Below, piece by piece: positions 1 through 7,190 of a DNA stretch of 15,009 nucleotides (the stretch's first letter is position 1; each line of letters starts with the position of its first letter). This stretch comes from Prevotella sp. CAG:1320 (GTDB lineage Bacteria > Bacteroidota > Bacteroidia > Bacteroidales > Bacteroidaceae), in assembly GCA_000435635.1 (NCBI GenBank), contig FR882151.1, positions 84,727 to 99,735 on the forward strand, written 5' to 3'. The notes under the pieces were generated by a model. That model was not told the DNA's origin, did no database searches, and saw only the letters and a program-made list of their open reading frames with translations. Made by a program: the position numbers and the translations under genes.

Positions 1-525
1 AGTCAACGAAGCGGCAAACGCCTCAAGCTGGCTCCCGACAACGTAGTGGTAGTGGAAGGCATTCACGCTCTCAACCCTGAATTGACAGCGCAAATTCCCA
101 ACGAACAGAAGTTCACCGTCTACGCCTCAGCGTTGACCACCATCCTTTTGGATAACCACAATTACATTCCCACCACCGACAATCGTCTCTTGCGACGCAT
201 CATTCGCGACTACAAATATAGAGGGGTCAGCGCAAGGGAGACCATTCGCCGTTGGCCATCGGTAAGGGCAGGGGAAAACAAATGGATATTCCCCTACCAA
301 GAGAATGCCGACGCCATGTTCAACACCGCCATGCTCTATGAATTGGCTGTCATCAAGACCCAGGCGGAACCACTGCTGGAGCAAGTGCCCGAAAACTGCG
401 AGGAATACTCGGAAGCCTATCGTTTGAAGAAGTTCCTTGGCTACTTCAAGCCGATACCCTACGACAAACTCCCGCCCACTTCCCTGCTACGAGAATTCCT
501 GGGCGGCAGCTCGTTTGAGTATTGA
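1..525 (+). CDS. udk: Uridine/nucleoside kinase, C-terminal part (5' end outside window)
   Basis: This is the C-terminal part of a kinase that phosphorylates uridine/cytidine with ATP or GTP (pyrimidine salvage, cytoplasm). The frame is open from base 1 and ends at TGA 523-525, so about 174 residues are visible. The VVVVEGIHALNP segment is the strand and loop typical of the phosphoribulokinase/uridine kinase fold. It is followed by TTDNRLLRRIIRDYKYRG and RWPSVRAGENKWIFPYQENAD, which I recognise from the long Bacteroidetes nucleoside kinase. In that family (about 550 residues) an N-terminal TGS/ThrRS-like region precedes the kinase, and the protein ends in LLREFLGGSSFxY, as here. The P-loop lies upstream of the window. 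The gene is convergent with upp, another uracil/uridine salvage gene, with 18 bases between their ends. No terminator is evident in that gap. Confidence 0.9.
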   Translation, partial: SQRSGKRLKLAPDNVVVVEGIHALNPELTAQIPNEQKFTVYASALTTILLDNHNYIPTTDNRLLRRIIRDYKYRGVSARETIRRWPSVRAGENKWIFPYQENADAMFNTAMLYELAVIKTQAEPLLEQVPENCEEYSEAYRLKKFLGYFKPIPYDKLPPTSLLREFLGGSSFEY

Positions 526-543
526 CCCATAAAAGGGCAAGCG

Positions 544-1203
544 CTAAAGCTTATCGCCGTAGCACAAGTCACCCGCGTCGCCAAACCCTGGCACTATATA
601 CTTATGTTCGTTGAGTCCCGGGTCAATGGCGGCGCACCATATAGTGGTTTTCTCCTCAGGAAAAGCCTCCACCACATGGTCTATACCTTGTGGCGTGGCT
701 ATTACGCAAGCCACGTGAATGCGCTTGGGCCTGCCCTTGGTAAGGAATGCCTTGTATCCCAATTCCATGCTGCCGCCCGTGGCCAGCATGGGATCGGCTA
801 TGATAAGCGTTTTCTCCTCTATGCTGGGCGTGGCGAGATATTCCACATGGATGCCCACCTCGTGATGCTCCGCGTCTTTGTACGCCCTGTAAGCAGACAC
901 GAAAGCGTTGCCCGCGTGGTCGAACACGTTAAGAAAACCCTGGTGAAATGGCAAACCCGCACGGAAGATAGTGCCCAGCACCACCTTGTCCACGGGCACG
1001 TTTACCTTTGAGATGCCCAACGGCGTCACCACGTCTCTCATCTCGTAATCCATGCGCTTTGATATCTCGAAAGCCTCATACTCCCCTATACGCATGATGT
1101 TGTTGCGGAAGAGCAATCGGTTTTTCTGGTAATCCTTGTCCCTGATCTCCGCCATGTATTGATTCATGATGGAGTTTTGTTCGCTAAGATTGATAATTTC
1201 CAT
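544..1203 (-). CDS. upp: Uracil phosphoribosyltransferase
   Basis: Converts uracil and PRPP to UMP and pyrophosphate (pyrimidine salvage, cytoplasm). The protein has 219 residues, slightly longer than the usual 208-210. The PRPP-binding loop is at residues 136-145 (ADPMLATGGS). The uracil-binding C-terminal motif is at about 196-212 (GLNEHKYIVPGFGDAGD). RAGLPF at 81-86 matches the family's usual region before the catalytic core. The chosen ATG gives a family-like N terminus. It sits 27 bases after a -7 box of the type used by other genes here. The gene faces udk tail to tail and is divergent from pckA. Confidence 0.95.
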   Translation of the reverse strand: MEIINLSEQNSIMNQYMAEIRDKDYQKNRLLFRNNIMRIGEYEAFEISKRMDYEMRDVVTPLGISKVNVPVDKVVLGTIFRAGLPFHQGFLNVFDHAGNAFVSAYRAYKDAEHHEVGIHVEYLATPSIEEKTLIIADPMLATGGSMELGYKAFLTKGRPKRIHVACVIATPQGIDHVVEAFPEEKTTIWCAAIDPGLNEHKYIVPGFGDAGDLCYGDKL

Positions 1204-1230
1204 AGTTGGCGGATATTTGAGTGGTATTCG

Positions 1231-1238
1231 CGAAGATA
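1231..1238 (-). promoter_or_regulatory. Candidate -7 box of the upp promoter
   Basis: The minus strand reads TATCTTCG followed by CG, a variant of the Bacteroidetes -7 element TAnnTTTG. The identical box precedes the alcohol dehydrogenase gene at 9644. It leaves a short leader of about 20-25 bases before the upp ATG at 1203. A -33 TTTG at the ideal spacing is not obvious; GTTG lies 22 bases upstream. Confidence 0.5.
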
Positions 1239-1253
1239 GGAATTAATTTTCAT

Positions 1254-1279
1254 TATTTGCCAACTCCACGTGGCAAATA
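1254..1279. repeat. Perfect 9-bp inverted repeat between upp and pckA (candidate operator)
   Basis: The arms TATTTGCCA (1254-1262) and TGGCAAATA (1271-1279) are perfectly complementary around an 8-base centre. A second small palindrome, CCACGTGG, lies at 1266-1273. The site is just upstream of the upp -7 box and about 75 bases upstream of the pckA -33 element. That position fits an operator for upp, or for both genes. No poly-T follows, so it is not a terminator. The binding protein is unknown. Confidence 0.4.
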
Positions 1280-1354
1280 TCAAGTGGCGACGGATGATTT
1301 TAGCAACTTTAACCATAAAACAAGCCCAGATTACATTTTTTTCATTTGCCCGTC

Positions 1355-1385
1355 ATTGGCGTTTCGGGTAAATTGCGTAACTTTG
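1355..1385 (+). promoter_or_regulatory. pckA promoter, Bacteroidetes -33/-7 type
   Basis: ATTG at 1355-1358 (-33 element, consensus TTTG) is followed by exactly 19 bases and then TAACTTTG at 1378-1385 (-7 element, consensus TAnnTTTG). This is the best-matching promoter in the window. It implies a leader of about 40-45 bases to the ATG at 1434. The leader is AT-rich (ATCAAAA just before the ATG) and has no Shine-Dalgarno sequence. Confidence 0.75.
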
Positions 1386-1433
1386 CAGCGGTTTTAAAAC
1401 TAGCGATTATTCACCTTAAATACATTATCAAAA

Positions 1434-3050
1434 ATGGCAAAGTTTGACAAGTCAGTTTTAGCAAGCTACGGAATCAAGACGGGTACCGCTGAGGTTCTGT
1501 ACAATCCTTCGTATGAGGTACTGTTTGACGAGGAGACCAAGGAAGGTCTTCAGGGCTATGAGGTAGGTCAGGAGACCGAGCTCGGCGCTGTCAACGTGAT
1601 GACTGGTATCTTCACTGGTCGTTCGCCTAAGGATAAGTTCATCGTAGACGATGAGACTTCTCACGACACCATCTGGTGGGATTCTGAGGAGTATCACAAT
1701 GACAACCACCGTGCTTCCAAGGAGGCTTGGAAAGCTGTTAAGAACATCGCTCTCGAGGAGCTGTCAGGCAAGAAGCTCTACGTTGTAGACGGTTTCTGCG
1801 GCACTCACAAGGACACCCGTATGAAGGTGCGTTTCATCGTTGAGGTAGCATGGCAGGCTCACTTCGTAACCAACATGTTCATCCGTCCTAAGACAGAGGC
1901 TGACTTCGAGCAGGAGCCCGACTTCATCGTTTACAATGCTTCTAAGGCAAAGATAGAGAACTGGAAGGAGCTGGGTCTGAACTCTGAGACTGCTGTTGTC
2001 TTCAACGTAACTTCTAAGGAGCAGGTGATCATCAACACTTGGTACGGCGGTGAGATGAAGAAGGGTATGTTCTCTATGATGAACTACTTCCTCCCCCTGA
2101 AGGGTGTTGCTTCTATGCACTGCTCTGCCAACACAGATATGAACGGTGAGAACACCGCTATCTTCTTCGGTCTGTCTGGTACCGGTAAGACTACTCTCTC
2201 TACCGATCCTAAGCGTAAGCTGATCGGTGACGACGAGCACGGATGGGACAACGAGGGTGTGTTCAACTATGAGGGCGGTTGCTACGCTAAGGTTATCAAC
2301 CTCGACAAGGAGGCTGAGCCCGATATCTACGGCGCTATCACCCGTGACGCCCTGCTGGAGAACGTTACCGTTGACAAGGACGGCAAGATCGACTTCGCAG
2401 ACAAGAGCGTTACCGAGAACACCCGTGTTTCTTATCCTATCTACCACATCAAGAACATCCAGCGTCCTGCAAGCCAGGGTCCCGCTGCAAAGCAGGTGAT
2501 CTTCCTGAGCGCCGACGCCTTCGGTGTACTGCCTCCTGTATCTATCCTGACTCCTGAGCAGACGAAGTACTACTTCCTGAGCGGCTTCACCGCTAAGCTC
2601 GCAGGTACTGAGCGTGGTATCACTGAGCCGACTCCTACCTTCTCTGCTTGCTTCGGCCAGGCATTCCTCGAGCTGCATCCTACAAAGTATGCTGAGGAGC
2701 TCGTTCGTCACATGGAGAAGAGCGGTGCTAAGGCATATCTGGTTAACACTGGCTGGAATGGAACAGGCAAGCGTATCTCTATCCGCGATACCCGTGGCAT
2801 CATCGACGCTATCCTCAACCACTCCATCGACGCAGCTCCCACCAAGCAGATTCCTTACTTCAACTTCACCGTTCCTACGGCTCTCGAGGGCGTAGATCCC
2901 AACATCCTCGATCCTCGTGACACCTACGCTGACGCAGCTCAGTGGGAGGAGAAGGCAAAGGACTTGGCTGGTCGCTTCATCAAGAACTTCAAGAAGTATG
3001 AGGGCAACGAGGCTGGCAAGGCTTTGGTAGCCGCAGGTCCTCAGCTCTAA
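1434..3050 (+). CDS. pckA: ATP-dependent phosphoenolpyruvate carboxykinase
   Basis: Interconverts oxaloacetate + ATP with PEP + CO2 + ADP. In anaerobic Bacteroidales it usually runs in the CO2-fixing direction toward succinate and propionate. Length is 538 residues, normal for the ATP-dependent family. The P-loop [11 protein letters not shown] is at 246-256, and the DDEHGW metal/nucleotide segment is at 266-271. The PCK signature region [10 protein letters not shown] is at 204-213, and the substrate-binding TGRSPKDKF is at 61-69. Codon use is strikingly restricted (CGT, GCT, TCT, AAG, CTC/CTG), unlike the neighbouring genes, which suggests very high expression. The same bias leaves a long open frame on the opposite strand, which I treat as an artefact. 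The gene is monocistronic, with its own promoter and a strong terminator. Confidence 0.97.
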   Translation: MAKFDKSVLASYGIKTGTAEVLYNPSYEVLFDEETKEGLQGYEVGQETELGAVNVMTGIFTGRSPKDKFIVDDETSHDTIWWDSEEYHNDNHRASKEAWKAVKNIALEELSGKKLYVVDGFCGTHKDTRMKVRFIVEVAWQAHFVTNMFIRPKTEADFEQEPDFIVYNASKAKIENWKELGLNSETAVVFNVTSKEQVIINTWYGGEMKKGMFSMMNYFLPLKGVASMHCSANTDMNGENTAIFFGLSGTGKTTLSTDPKRKLIGDDEHGWDNEGVFNYEGGCYAKVINLDKEAEPDIYGAITRDALLENVTVDKDGKIDFADKSVTENTRVSYPIYHIKNIQRPASQGPAAKQVIFLSADAFGVLPPVSILTPEQTKYYFLSGFTAKLAGTERGITEPTPTFSACFGQAFLELHPTKYAEELVRHMEKSGAKAYLVNTGWNGTGKRISIRDTRGIIDAILNHSIDAAPTKQIPYFNFTVPTALEGVDPNILDPRDTYADAAQWEEKAKDLAGRFIKNFKKYEGNEAGKALVAAGPQL

Positions 3051-3083
3051 GCTAGAGTTTTTTCTTTTCACATAACACTTTTT

Positions 3084-3121
3084 ATCCCGCTCTCTCCGTG
3101 ATGGAGAGGGCGGGATTTTTT
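3084..3121 (+). terminator. Rho-independent terminator of pckA
   Basis: The 14-bp stem pairs 3084-3097 with 3103-3116, with one G-U pair. The loop is GTGAT, and the T tract TTTTTT begins at 3116. It lies 33 bases after the pckA stop codon. Confidence 0.95.
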
Positions 3122-3137
3122 ATGTCCCGTAAAAACG

Positions 3138-3215
3138 CAGTACTACTGACATCGCCAACGCAGTACTACTGATATTTGATTTCAGTACTACTGATATTCA
3201 ATTTCAGTAGTACTG
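3138..3215. repeat. Four phased copies of the palindrome CAGTA-N-TACTG
   Basis: Copies are at 3138-3148, 3161-3171, 3183-3193 and 3205-3215. The first three have C in the centre (CAGTACTACTG). The last has G, which is the same site read from the other strand. Start-to-start distances are 23, 22 and 22 bases, close to two helical turns. The spacers differ, although copies 2 to 4 share AT-rich GATATT/ATTTCA edges. The array sits in the gap between the convergent pckA and DUF4294 genes, downstream of the pckA terminator. Confidence 0.85.
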
Positions 3216-3243
3216 CCCCAGAACCTGGAATAAGGGGGATTCC

Positions 3244-3294
3244 AAAACAAGTTGATTCGGTGAGCAAAACAAGTTGATTCGGTGAGCAAAACAA
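3244..3294. repeat. 22-bp tandem direct repeat, 2.3 copies
   Basis: Copy 1 is 3244-3265 and copy 2 is 3266-3287, identical to each other. A third, partial copy (AAAACAA) is at 3288-3294. The unit begins AAAACAAGTTGATT and ends CGGTGAGC. Its 22-base period matches the spacing of the palindrome array just upstream, although the sequences are unrelated. It has no reading frame that looks coding. Confidence 0.85.
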
Positions 3295-3306
3295 ATGGAA
3301 TTGAAA

Positions 3307-3324
3307 CGCCGCGATATCGCGGTG
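3307..3324. other. Palindrome downstream of the DUF4294 gene
   Basis: CCGCGATATCGCGG at 3309-3322 is a perfect 14-bp palindrome, extendable by a G-T wobble and a C-G pair. It lies 8 bases beyond the stop codon of the minus-strand DUF4294 gene. It could act as a hairpin protecting or ending that transcript, but only three T residues follow on the minus strand, so terminator function is doubtful. Confidence 0.4.
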
Positions 3325-3332
3325 GAAAACGC

Positions 3333-3974
3333 TTATATCTGCCCCGCCTCCACTTGCAATACCACACGCTCCGTGAGGCGGTCTACTCCCTCTGGGTCAT
3401 ATTTCTTGGTGAGGCTCGCTCCAAAAGCCCAGGCGAAAGCCTGGTAGAAGCCCGCCCTCACGGGACCCAGGAATGCCTGGATGAGTTGGTAAGAAGAAGA
3501 ATTGCACTCGCGGTATATCAACTTGATGAGCAACTTGCCTTGCTGGTAGGAGAGTTTCTTCATGCGGGGCCTGTATTCCTTCATGATGCTCTTCTCCACG
3601 TACTTCATGTGCTCGTCTTTCGCCTTCTTGTTGGGCAGGGTTTGCAGATATTCGTAGGTCTCCTGTATGATGACGTTCACCTCCTTGGCTATGGGCAGCA
3701 CCTTCTTCACGTTGGCCACCAAGCGGTTATAGGCTTGCCGCTGCTTGGCGTTCTTGAACACGGGCTTTGGATAGACATAAATGGGATTGACCTCCACGTA
3801 CTGTATGCTGTCGCCATTATCCAACACCCTGCCCAACTTCAGCATAGGGTCAAGCGAAGGCGTAGCGTCCACGGCCTCCTCGTCCAGATTCTCTTCGTCC
3901 TGGACCACCTCTTGCGCACAAGTGCCTACAGCCACCATGGCAAGCCAAACCGAGAAAAAAAGCCTCGTCAACAT
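3333..3974 (-). CDS. DUF4294 family secreted/periplasmic protein
   Basis: The function of this family is unknown; it is found in Bacteroidetes. From the chosen ATG the protein has 213 residues. A signal peptide covers about residues 1-20 (hydrophobic core FFSVWLAMVAVG, likely cleavage near TCA/QE), followed by an acidic linker. The conserved core begins at NGDSIQYVEVNPIYVYP and runs through KNAKQRQAYNRLVANVKKVLPIA to YRECNSSSYQLIQAFLGPVRAGFYQAFAWAFG, which I recognise as DUF4294. An in-frame ATG 63 bases upstream would extend the protein, but it would bury the signal peptide. It also lies upstream of a good promoter box at 3983-3990, so I reject it. The gene is divergent from the helix-hairpin-helix protein. 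Confidence 0.8.
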   Translation of the reverse strand: MLTRLFFSVWLAMVAVGTCAQEVVQDEENLDEEAVDATPSLDPMLKLGRVLDNGDSIQYVEVNPIYVYPKPVFKNAKQRQAYNRLVANVKKVLPIAKEVNVIIQETYEYLQTLPNKKAKDEHMKYVEKSIMKEYRPRMKKLSYQQGKLLIKLIYRECNSSSYQLIQAFLGPVRAGFYQAFAWAFGASLTKKYDPEGVDRLTERVVLQVEAGQI

Positions 3975-3982
3975 AACTATCG

Positions 3983-4013
3983 CGAAAGTAAACATAAATT
4001 CCCGCATGGCGAA
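3983..4013 (-). promoter_or_regulatory. Candidate promoter of the DUF4294 gene, very short leader
   Basis: The minus strand reads TTCG at 4013-4010, then 19 bases, then TACTTTCG at 3990-3983 followed by CG. Both spacing and box match the Bacteroidetes -33/-7 pattern. Only 8 bases separate the box from the ATG at 3974. The transcript would therefore start within a few bases of the start codon. Confidence 0.45.
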
Positions 4014-4055
4014 AGAAAAAGGAACGAATTTCACCATTATTCCGATTTTTATTTA

Positions 4056-4063
4056 TACTTTTG
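4056..4063 (+). promoter_or_regulatory. Candidate -7 box of the helix-hairpin-helix protein gene
   Basis: TACTTTTG matches TAnnTTTG exactly and lies 26 bases before the ATG at 4090. No convincing -33 element at 19-21 bases was found. The upstream region overlaps the divergent DUF4294 promoter. Confidence 0.5.
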
Positions 4064-4089
4064 CCTTGCGAAAACACACAAGAGCACCC

Positions 4090-6081
4090 ATGAGAAAACG
4101 CATACTGCTGATTGCGCTCGCCCTATTCGCTTTAGGATGCATGGCGCAAGGAACGAAAAACTGGGAAGAATACCTGAATGAGCTTTCCGACATGGAAGAC
4201 ATGGACAACGTGTCTTGGGAACAATACCACGACATACTGGCCGAATATGCCGAGCAACCCATGAACATCAACACGGCCACACGGGAAGACCTGGAACGGC
4301 TTCCCTTCCTGGGCAATCAACAGATAGAGGACATACAGGCCTACATTTACCAGTATGGCAAGATGGAGAGCCTGGGCGAACTGGCCATGATACGCTCCCT
4401 GAACTGGTACCAGCGCAAGTTGTTGGAGTGTCTCACCTACGCGGGGAGCGTGCCCCAAAGAAGTTATCCCACCCTGAAAAACATCCTGCGCCATGGCAAG
4501 CACGAGGTGGTGGCCGCCGCCAAGATACCTTTCTATAATAGAAAAGGGGACATAGAGGGCTATCGAGGCTACAAGTATAAACACTGGTGGCGTTACAAGT
4601 TCCACTACGGCGACTATGTGCAAGCGGGGCTTTTGGGCAGCCAAGACGCCGGCGAGCCCTTCCTGAGCAACGCCAACAACCTGGGCTACGACTTCTACTC
4701 TTTCTATTTCCAGGTCAGGAAACTGGGAGCGCTGAAGAATCTCACGTTAGGTCGCTACCGATTGCGGTTTGGCATGGGGCTGGTCATCAACAATGACTTC
4801 GGACTGGGCAAGACAAACACCCTCACCACCTTGGGGCGCAACGGGAACGCCATCAGGGTTCACTCCTCCCGCTCCTCAGGCAACTTCCTGCAAGGCGGGG
4901 CGGCCACGGTCACGCCACTGAAAGGACTGGACTTGACGGCCTTTTTCTCTTACCGCGAAATAGACGCGACGCTCAACAGCGACGGGCAGAGCATAGCCAC
5001 CATACTGACAGACGGCTACCACCGCACCGACACCGAACTGGCCAAGAAGGCCAACAGCAGCCAAACACTGGCGGGAGCCAACCTGAACTATACCCTTGGA
5101 GGTTTTCACGTGGGCGTGACGGGACTTTACACCAAGTTCGACAAACCTCTTTTGCCCAAGAAGACTTCCCTTTACCGCAGATATTACCCTGAGGGGAACG
5201 GCTTTTGGAACGTAAGCGCGGACTATGGATATGCCAGCCATCGCCTGTCCTTCAGCGGAGAGACCGCCACGGGAGACTGCAAAGCCCTGGCCACCATCAA
5301 CACCTTGAGCTACCTGCTCACCGAGGAGTTGTCGCTAGTGACCCTGCAACGCTTCTTCTCCTATAAATATTACTCTCTTTTCAGCAACACTTTCTGCGAG
5401 GGCAGCGACGCGCAAGACGAGAGCGGAATATACCTGGGCGCCAGTTGGACACCTTCTTCCAAGTTCAACCTGATGGGCTATGCCGACATAGCTTACTTTC
5501 CCTGGGCTAAATACATGGCTTCCGCCGCCTCCCACGCATTCGACAGCATGGTGTCCGCCACTTACCATCCTGGCGATTTCTCGTTCTTTTTCCGCTACCG
5601 ATACAAGATGAAGGAACGGGACAACGCCGACAAGACCGCGTTGGAATACCGCAAGGAGCACCGCGCGAGACTATCCGCCGCCTACGCGGGAGCCCGATTC
5701 ACGGCCAAGACGCAATATGATGCCAGCCTCAGCCAGTTTGACGGCAACAGCTTTGGATGGATGGTGACGCAACAAATGGGATATACTTATCGCTGGCTGA
5801 GGGTGGATGGCACTTTTGGTTACTTCCATACCGCTGACTACGCCAGCCGTGTCTATACCTACGAGGCAGGTACACTCTACACGCTCAACTTCACGTCTTT
5901 CTATGGCGAGGGCATACGCTATGCCGCCAGGCTGCGGGCGGAGCTGGGCGAACATTGGCTCATCATCGCCAAGCTGGGAATTACCGACTACTTCGACCGA
6001 GACCACATCTCCAGCGGATACCAACAAATCAACCAAAGCTCGCAAACCGACCTGGACATACAAGTGCGTTGGAAGTTCTGA
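4090..6081 (+). CDS. Helix-hairpin-helix protein with predicted outer-membrane beta-barrel
   Basis: The protein has 663 residues from the ATG at 4090. Longer in-frame starts upstream are rejected because the signal peptide starts here and the promoter box is at 4056. The signal peptide is residues 1-19 (MRKRILLIALALFALGCMA, cleavage before QG; the LGC could also be read as a lipobox). Residues 59-86 are a ComEA-type helix-hairpin-helix motif (NINTATREDLERLPFLG, then IEDIQAYI), a non-specific DNA-binding or protein-binding fold. From about residue 150 onward the sequence alternates aromatic and polar residues in short strands (for example LTLGRYRLRFGMGLVI). It ends DIQVRWKF, with the terminal phenylalanine typical of outer-membrane barrels. 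Similar HHH-plus-barrel proteins are annotated in Bacteroidetes without a proven function. A role in DNA handling at the surface is only a guess. Confidence 0.8.
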   Translation: MRKRILLIALALFALGCMAQGTKNWEEYLNELSDMEDMDNVSWEQYHDILAEYAEQPMNINTATREDLERLPFLGNQQIEDIQAYIYQYGKMESLGELAMIRSLNWYQRKLLECLTYAGSVPQRSYPTLKNILRHGKHEVVAAAKIPFYNRKGDIEGYRGYKYKHWWRYKFHYGDYVQAGLLGSQDAGEPFLSNANNLGYDFYSFYFQVRKLGALKNLTLGRYRLRFGMGLVINNDFGLGKTNTLTTLGRNGNAIRVHSSRSSGNFLQGGAATVTPLKGLDLTAFFSYREIDATLNSDGQSIATILTDGYHRTDTELAKKANSSQTLAGANLNYTLGGFHVGVTGLYTKFDKPLLPKKTSLYRRYYPEGNGFWNVSADYGYASHRLSFSGETATGDCKALATINTLSYLLTEELSLVTLQRFFSYKYYSLFSNTFCEGSDAQDESGIYLGASWTPSSKFNLMGYADIAYFPWAKYMASAASHAFDSMVSATYHPGDFSFFFRYRYKMKERDNADKTALEYRKEHRARLSAAYAGARFTAKTQYDASLSQFDGNSFGWMVTQQMGYTYRWLRVDGTFGYFHTADYASRVYTYEAGTLYTLNFTSFYGEGIRYAARLRAELGEHWLIIAKLGITDYFDRDHISSGYQQINQSSQTDLDIQVRWKF

Positions 6082-6086
6082 CAGGT

Positions 6087-7151
6087 CTACCAGGGTTCAC
6101 CCCGGTAAGCGGCATGGTTCATGGTGAGCGCAAAGGTATATCGGCGCAAATAAGACTCCGAAAGATAAACATAACCTCCCTCGCCCCACGCTATGCCTTG
6201 GCTGTTCTTGCAGCGATAATAGATTTCTCCGTCCCTGTGCGTCAAACCTACAATGGCAAAGGCATGGTCAAGGGTGAGCGACAAACGCTCAAAAGACAGC
6301 TGGCGCAGAGAAGCCTCTTCGGCAGAGGGAGAAAGCGACTCTACCCACCCTGCCCGCCTGTGGCGGAAAGCTGCGTTGGTAGTGTCTCCCTCCCAACAAA
6401 CGGCATGTCCCGACTCCACGGCCTTCCTCAAATGGTGCGTTAAACTATCCAACGGCAGGTTCAACGTAAGCATTTGCCCTAACTCCAAAGGATAGGAACA
6501 AGCGGGAGAGTTCGCATGAAGTTCCCCGAAAGGCAAGGAAGGGAAGCTCACCAAACGCAGGTACTCATCGGGGGAGCATACGCTACGGGCAAACTCACCA
6601 GGCGTATAGTCCGCGCCCAAGAAGTGCACCCTGTCGGCGGGGAGATAACCCATGGCGCGGTCGAGCACGTCGTCTATCCGCCGGGAAAGCTGGCTAAGCG
6701 TAGTGGGACGTTTCCTTGCCCCTTCTATCACCGATTGCAACTTTCTCACGGTCACTGACTGCTGGTAGCCGTCACGTTCAGGATAGGAGTCGTAGGGATA
6801 AAGTCCATAGGTGGACAACAGATGTATCCCCACAGGCACTGGGCAGGAAAGATGTTCGGGGAGAGATTGCCCCGAGAAGTACGCGGACAAAGCCTGTTCC
6901 TTGAGCCAGCATCTTACCAGATAGGGGGCGGACAGGTTGACGGAATCTCCACGGGAAAGATGCTCGGCCTCCAGCGTAGCCAACAGCGCGTAGACGCTCC
7001 CCATACCCCCGCCGGGATAATCTTTCACGGGCGTGGCTGGAATGATAAGGCCTTCCCCGCGAGGGGCTTGCCGCTTCTTGGCTTCTCGGCATCCGAACAG
7101 AGAAGCCAAGAGCGTCAGCATACCTATTATTATAATGGTGTTTCTATTCAT
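6087..7151 (-). CDS. PepC/bleomycin-hydrolase-like (C1B) lipoprotein, predicted inactive
   Basis: The protein has 354 residues. A lipoprotein signal peptide ends at SLFGC with Cys21 as lipidation site. The rest aligns by eye with the exported C1B (PepC/bleomycin hydrolase-like) cysteine peptidases of Bacteroidetes. VKDYPGGGMGSVYALLATLE (42-61) corresponds to the active-site segment. YTPGEFA (182-188), VSFPSLPF (201-208), and NLPLDSL followed by the SGHAVCW stretch (231-253) correspond to later family segments. DHAFAIVGL (295-303) contains the catalytic histidine (His296), and KNSQG (315-319) contains the catalytic asparagine (Asn316). The expected catalytic Cys (GTCWCF in relatives) is Gly51, and the oxyanion Gln is Tyr45. 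It is therefore probably a pseudoenzyme. The gene is convergent with the preceding gene (5 bases between stop codons) and divergent from the U32 operon. Confidence 0.7.
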   Translation of the reverse strand: MNRNTIIIIGMLTLLASLFGCREAKKRQAPRGEGLIIPATPVKDYPGGGMGSVYALLATLEAEHLSRGDSVNLSAPYLVRCWLKEQALSAYFSGQSLPEHLSCPVPVGIHLLSTYGLYPYDSYPERDGYQQSVTVRKLQSVIEGARKRPTTLSQLSRRIDDVLDRAMGYLPADRVHFLGADYTPGEFARSVCSPDEYLRLVSFPSLPFGELHANSPACSYPLELGQMLTLNLPLDSLTHHLRKAVESGHAVCWEGDTTNAAFRHRRAGWVESLSPSAEEASLRQLSFERLSLTLDHAFAIVGLTHRDGEIYYRCKNSQGIAWGEGGYVYLSESYLRRYTFALTMNHAAYRGEPW

Positions 7152-7154
7152 TTC

Positions 7155-7186
7155 TTTGCAAAGTTACGAATTTTTCCGTAATTTCG
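7155..7186 (+). promoter_or_regulatory. Candidate promoter of the U32-sufE-methyltransferase operon
   Basis: TTTG at 7155-7158 is followed by 20 bases and TAATTTCG at 7179-7186. Only CGGC separates the box from the ATG at 7191, so the mRNA would start at or within a few bases of the start codon. The site interleaves with the divergent promoter of the PepC-like gene. Confidence 0.5.
7159..7166 (-). promoter_or_regulatory. Candidate -7 box of the PepC-like lipoprotein gene
   Basis: The minus strand reads TAACTTTG, identical to the pckA -7 box, only 7 bases before the ATG at 7151. No -33 element is visible at the expected distance. If real, the transcript would be nearly leaderless. Confidence 0.45.
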
Positions 7187-7190
7187 CGGC

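Noticed and set aside
1764..3071. Open frame of 435 codons on the strand opposite pckA
   Set aside because: It is a by-product of the extreme codon bias of pckA, which rarely uses codons whose complements are stops. The translation is Leu/Val/Arg-rich without recognisable motifs.
3138..3294. Repeat arrays considered as a CRISPR
   Set aside because: Units are only 11 bp palindromes or directly abutting 22-bp copies. There are no unique spacers of constant length of about 30 bases and no cas genes.
3282..4181. Open frame of 299 codons opposite the DUF4294 gene
   Set aside because: The DUF4294 protein on the other strand has a signal peptide and a family core. This frame has neither and starts in the tandem repeat.
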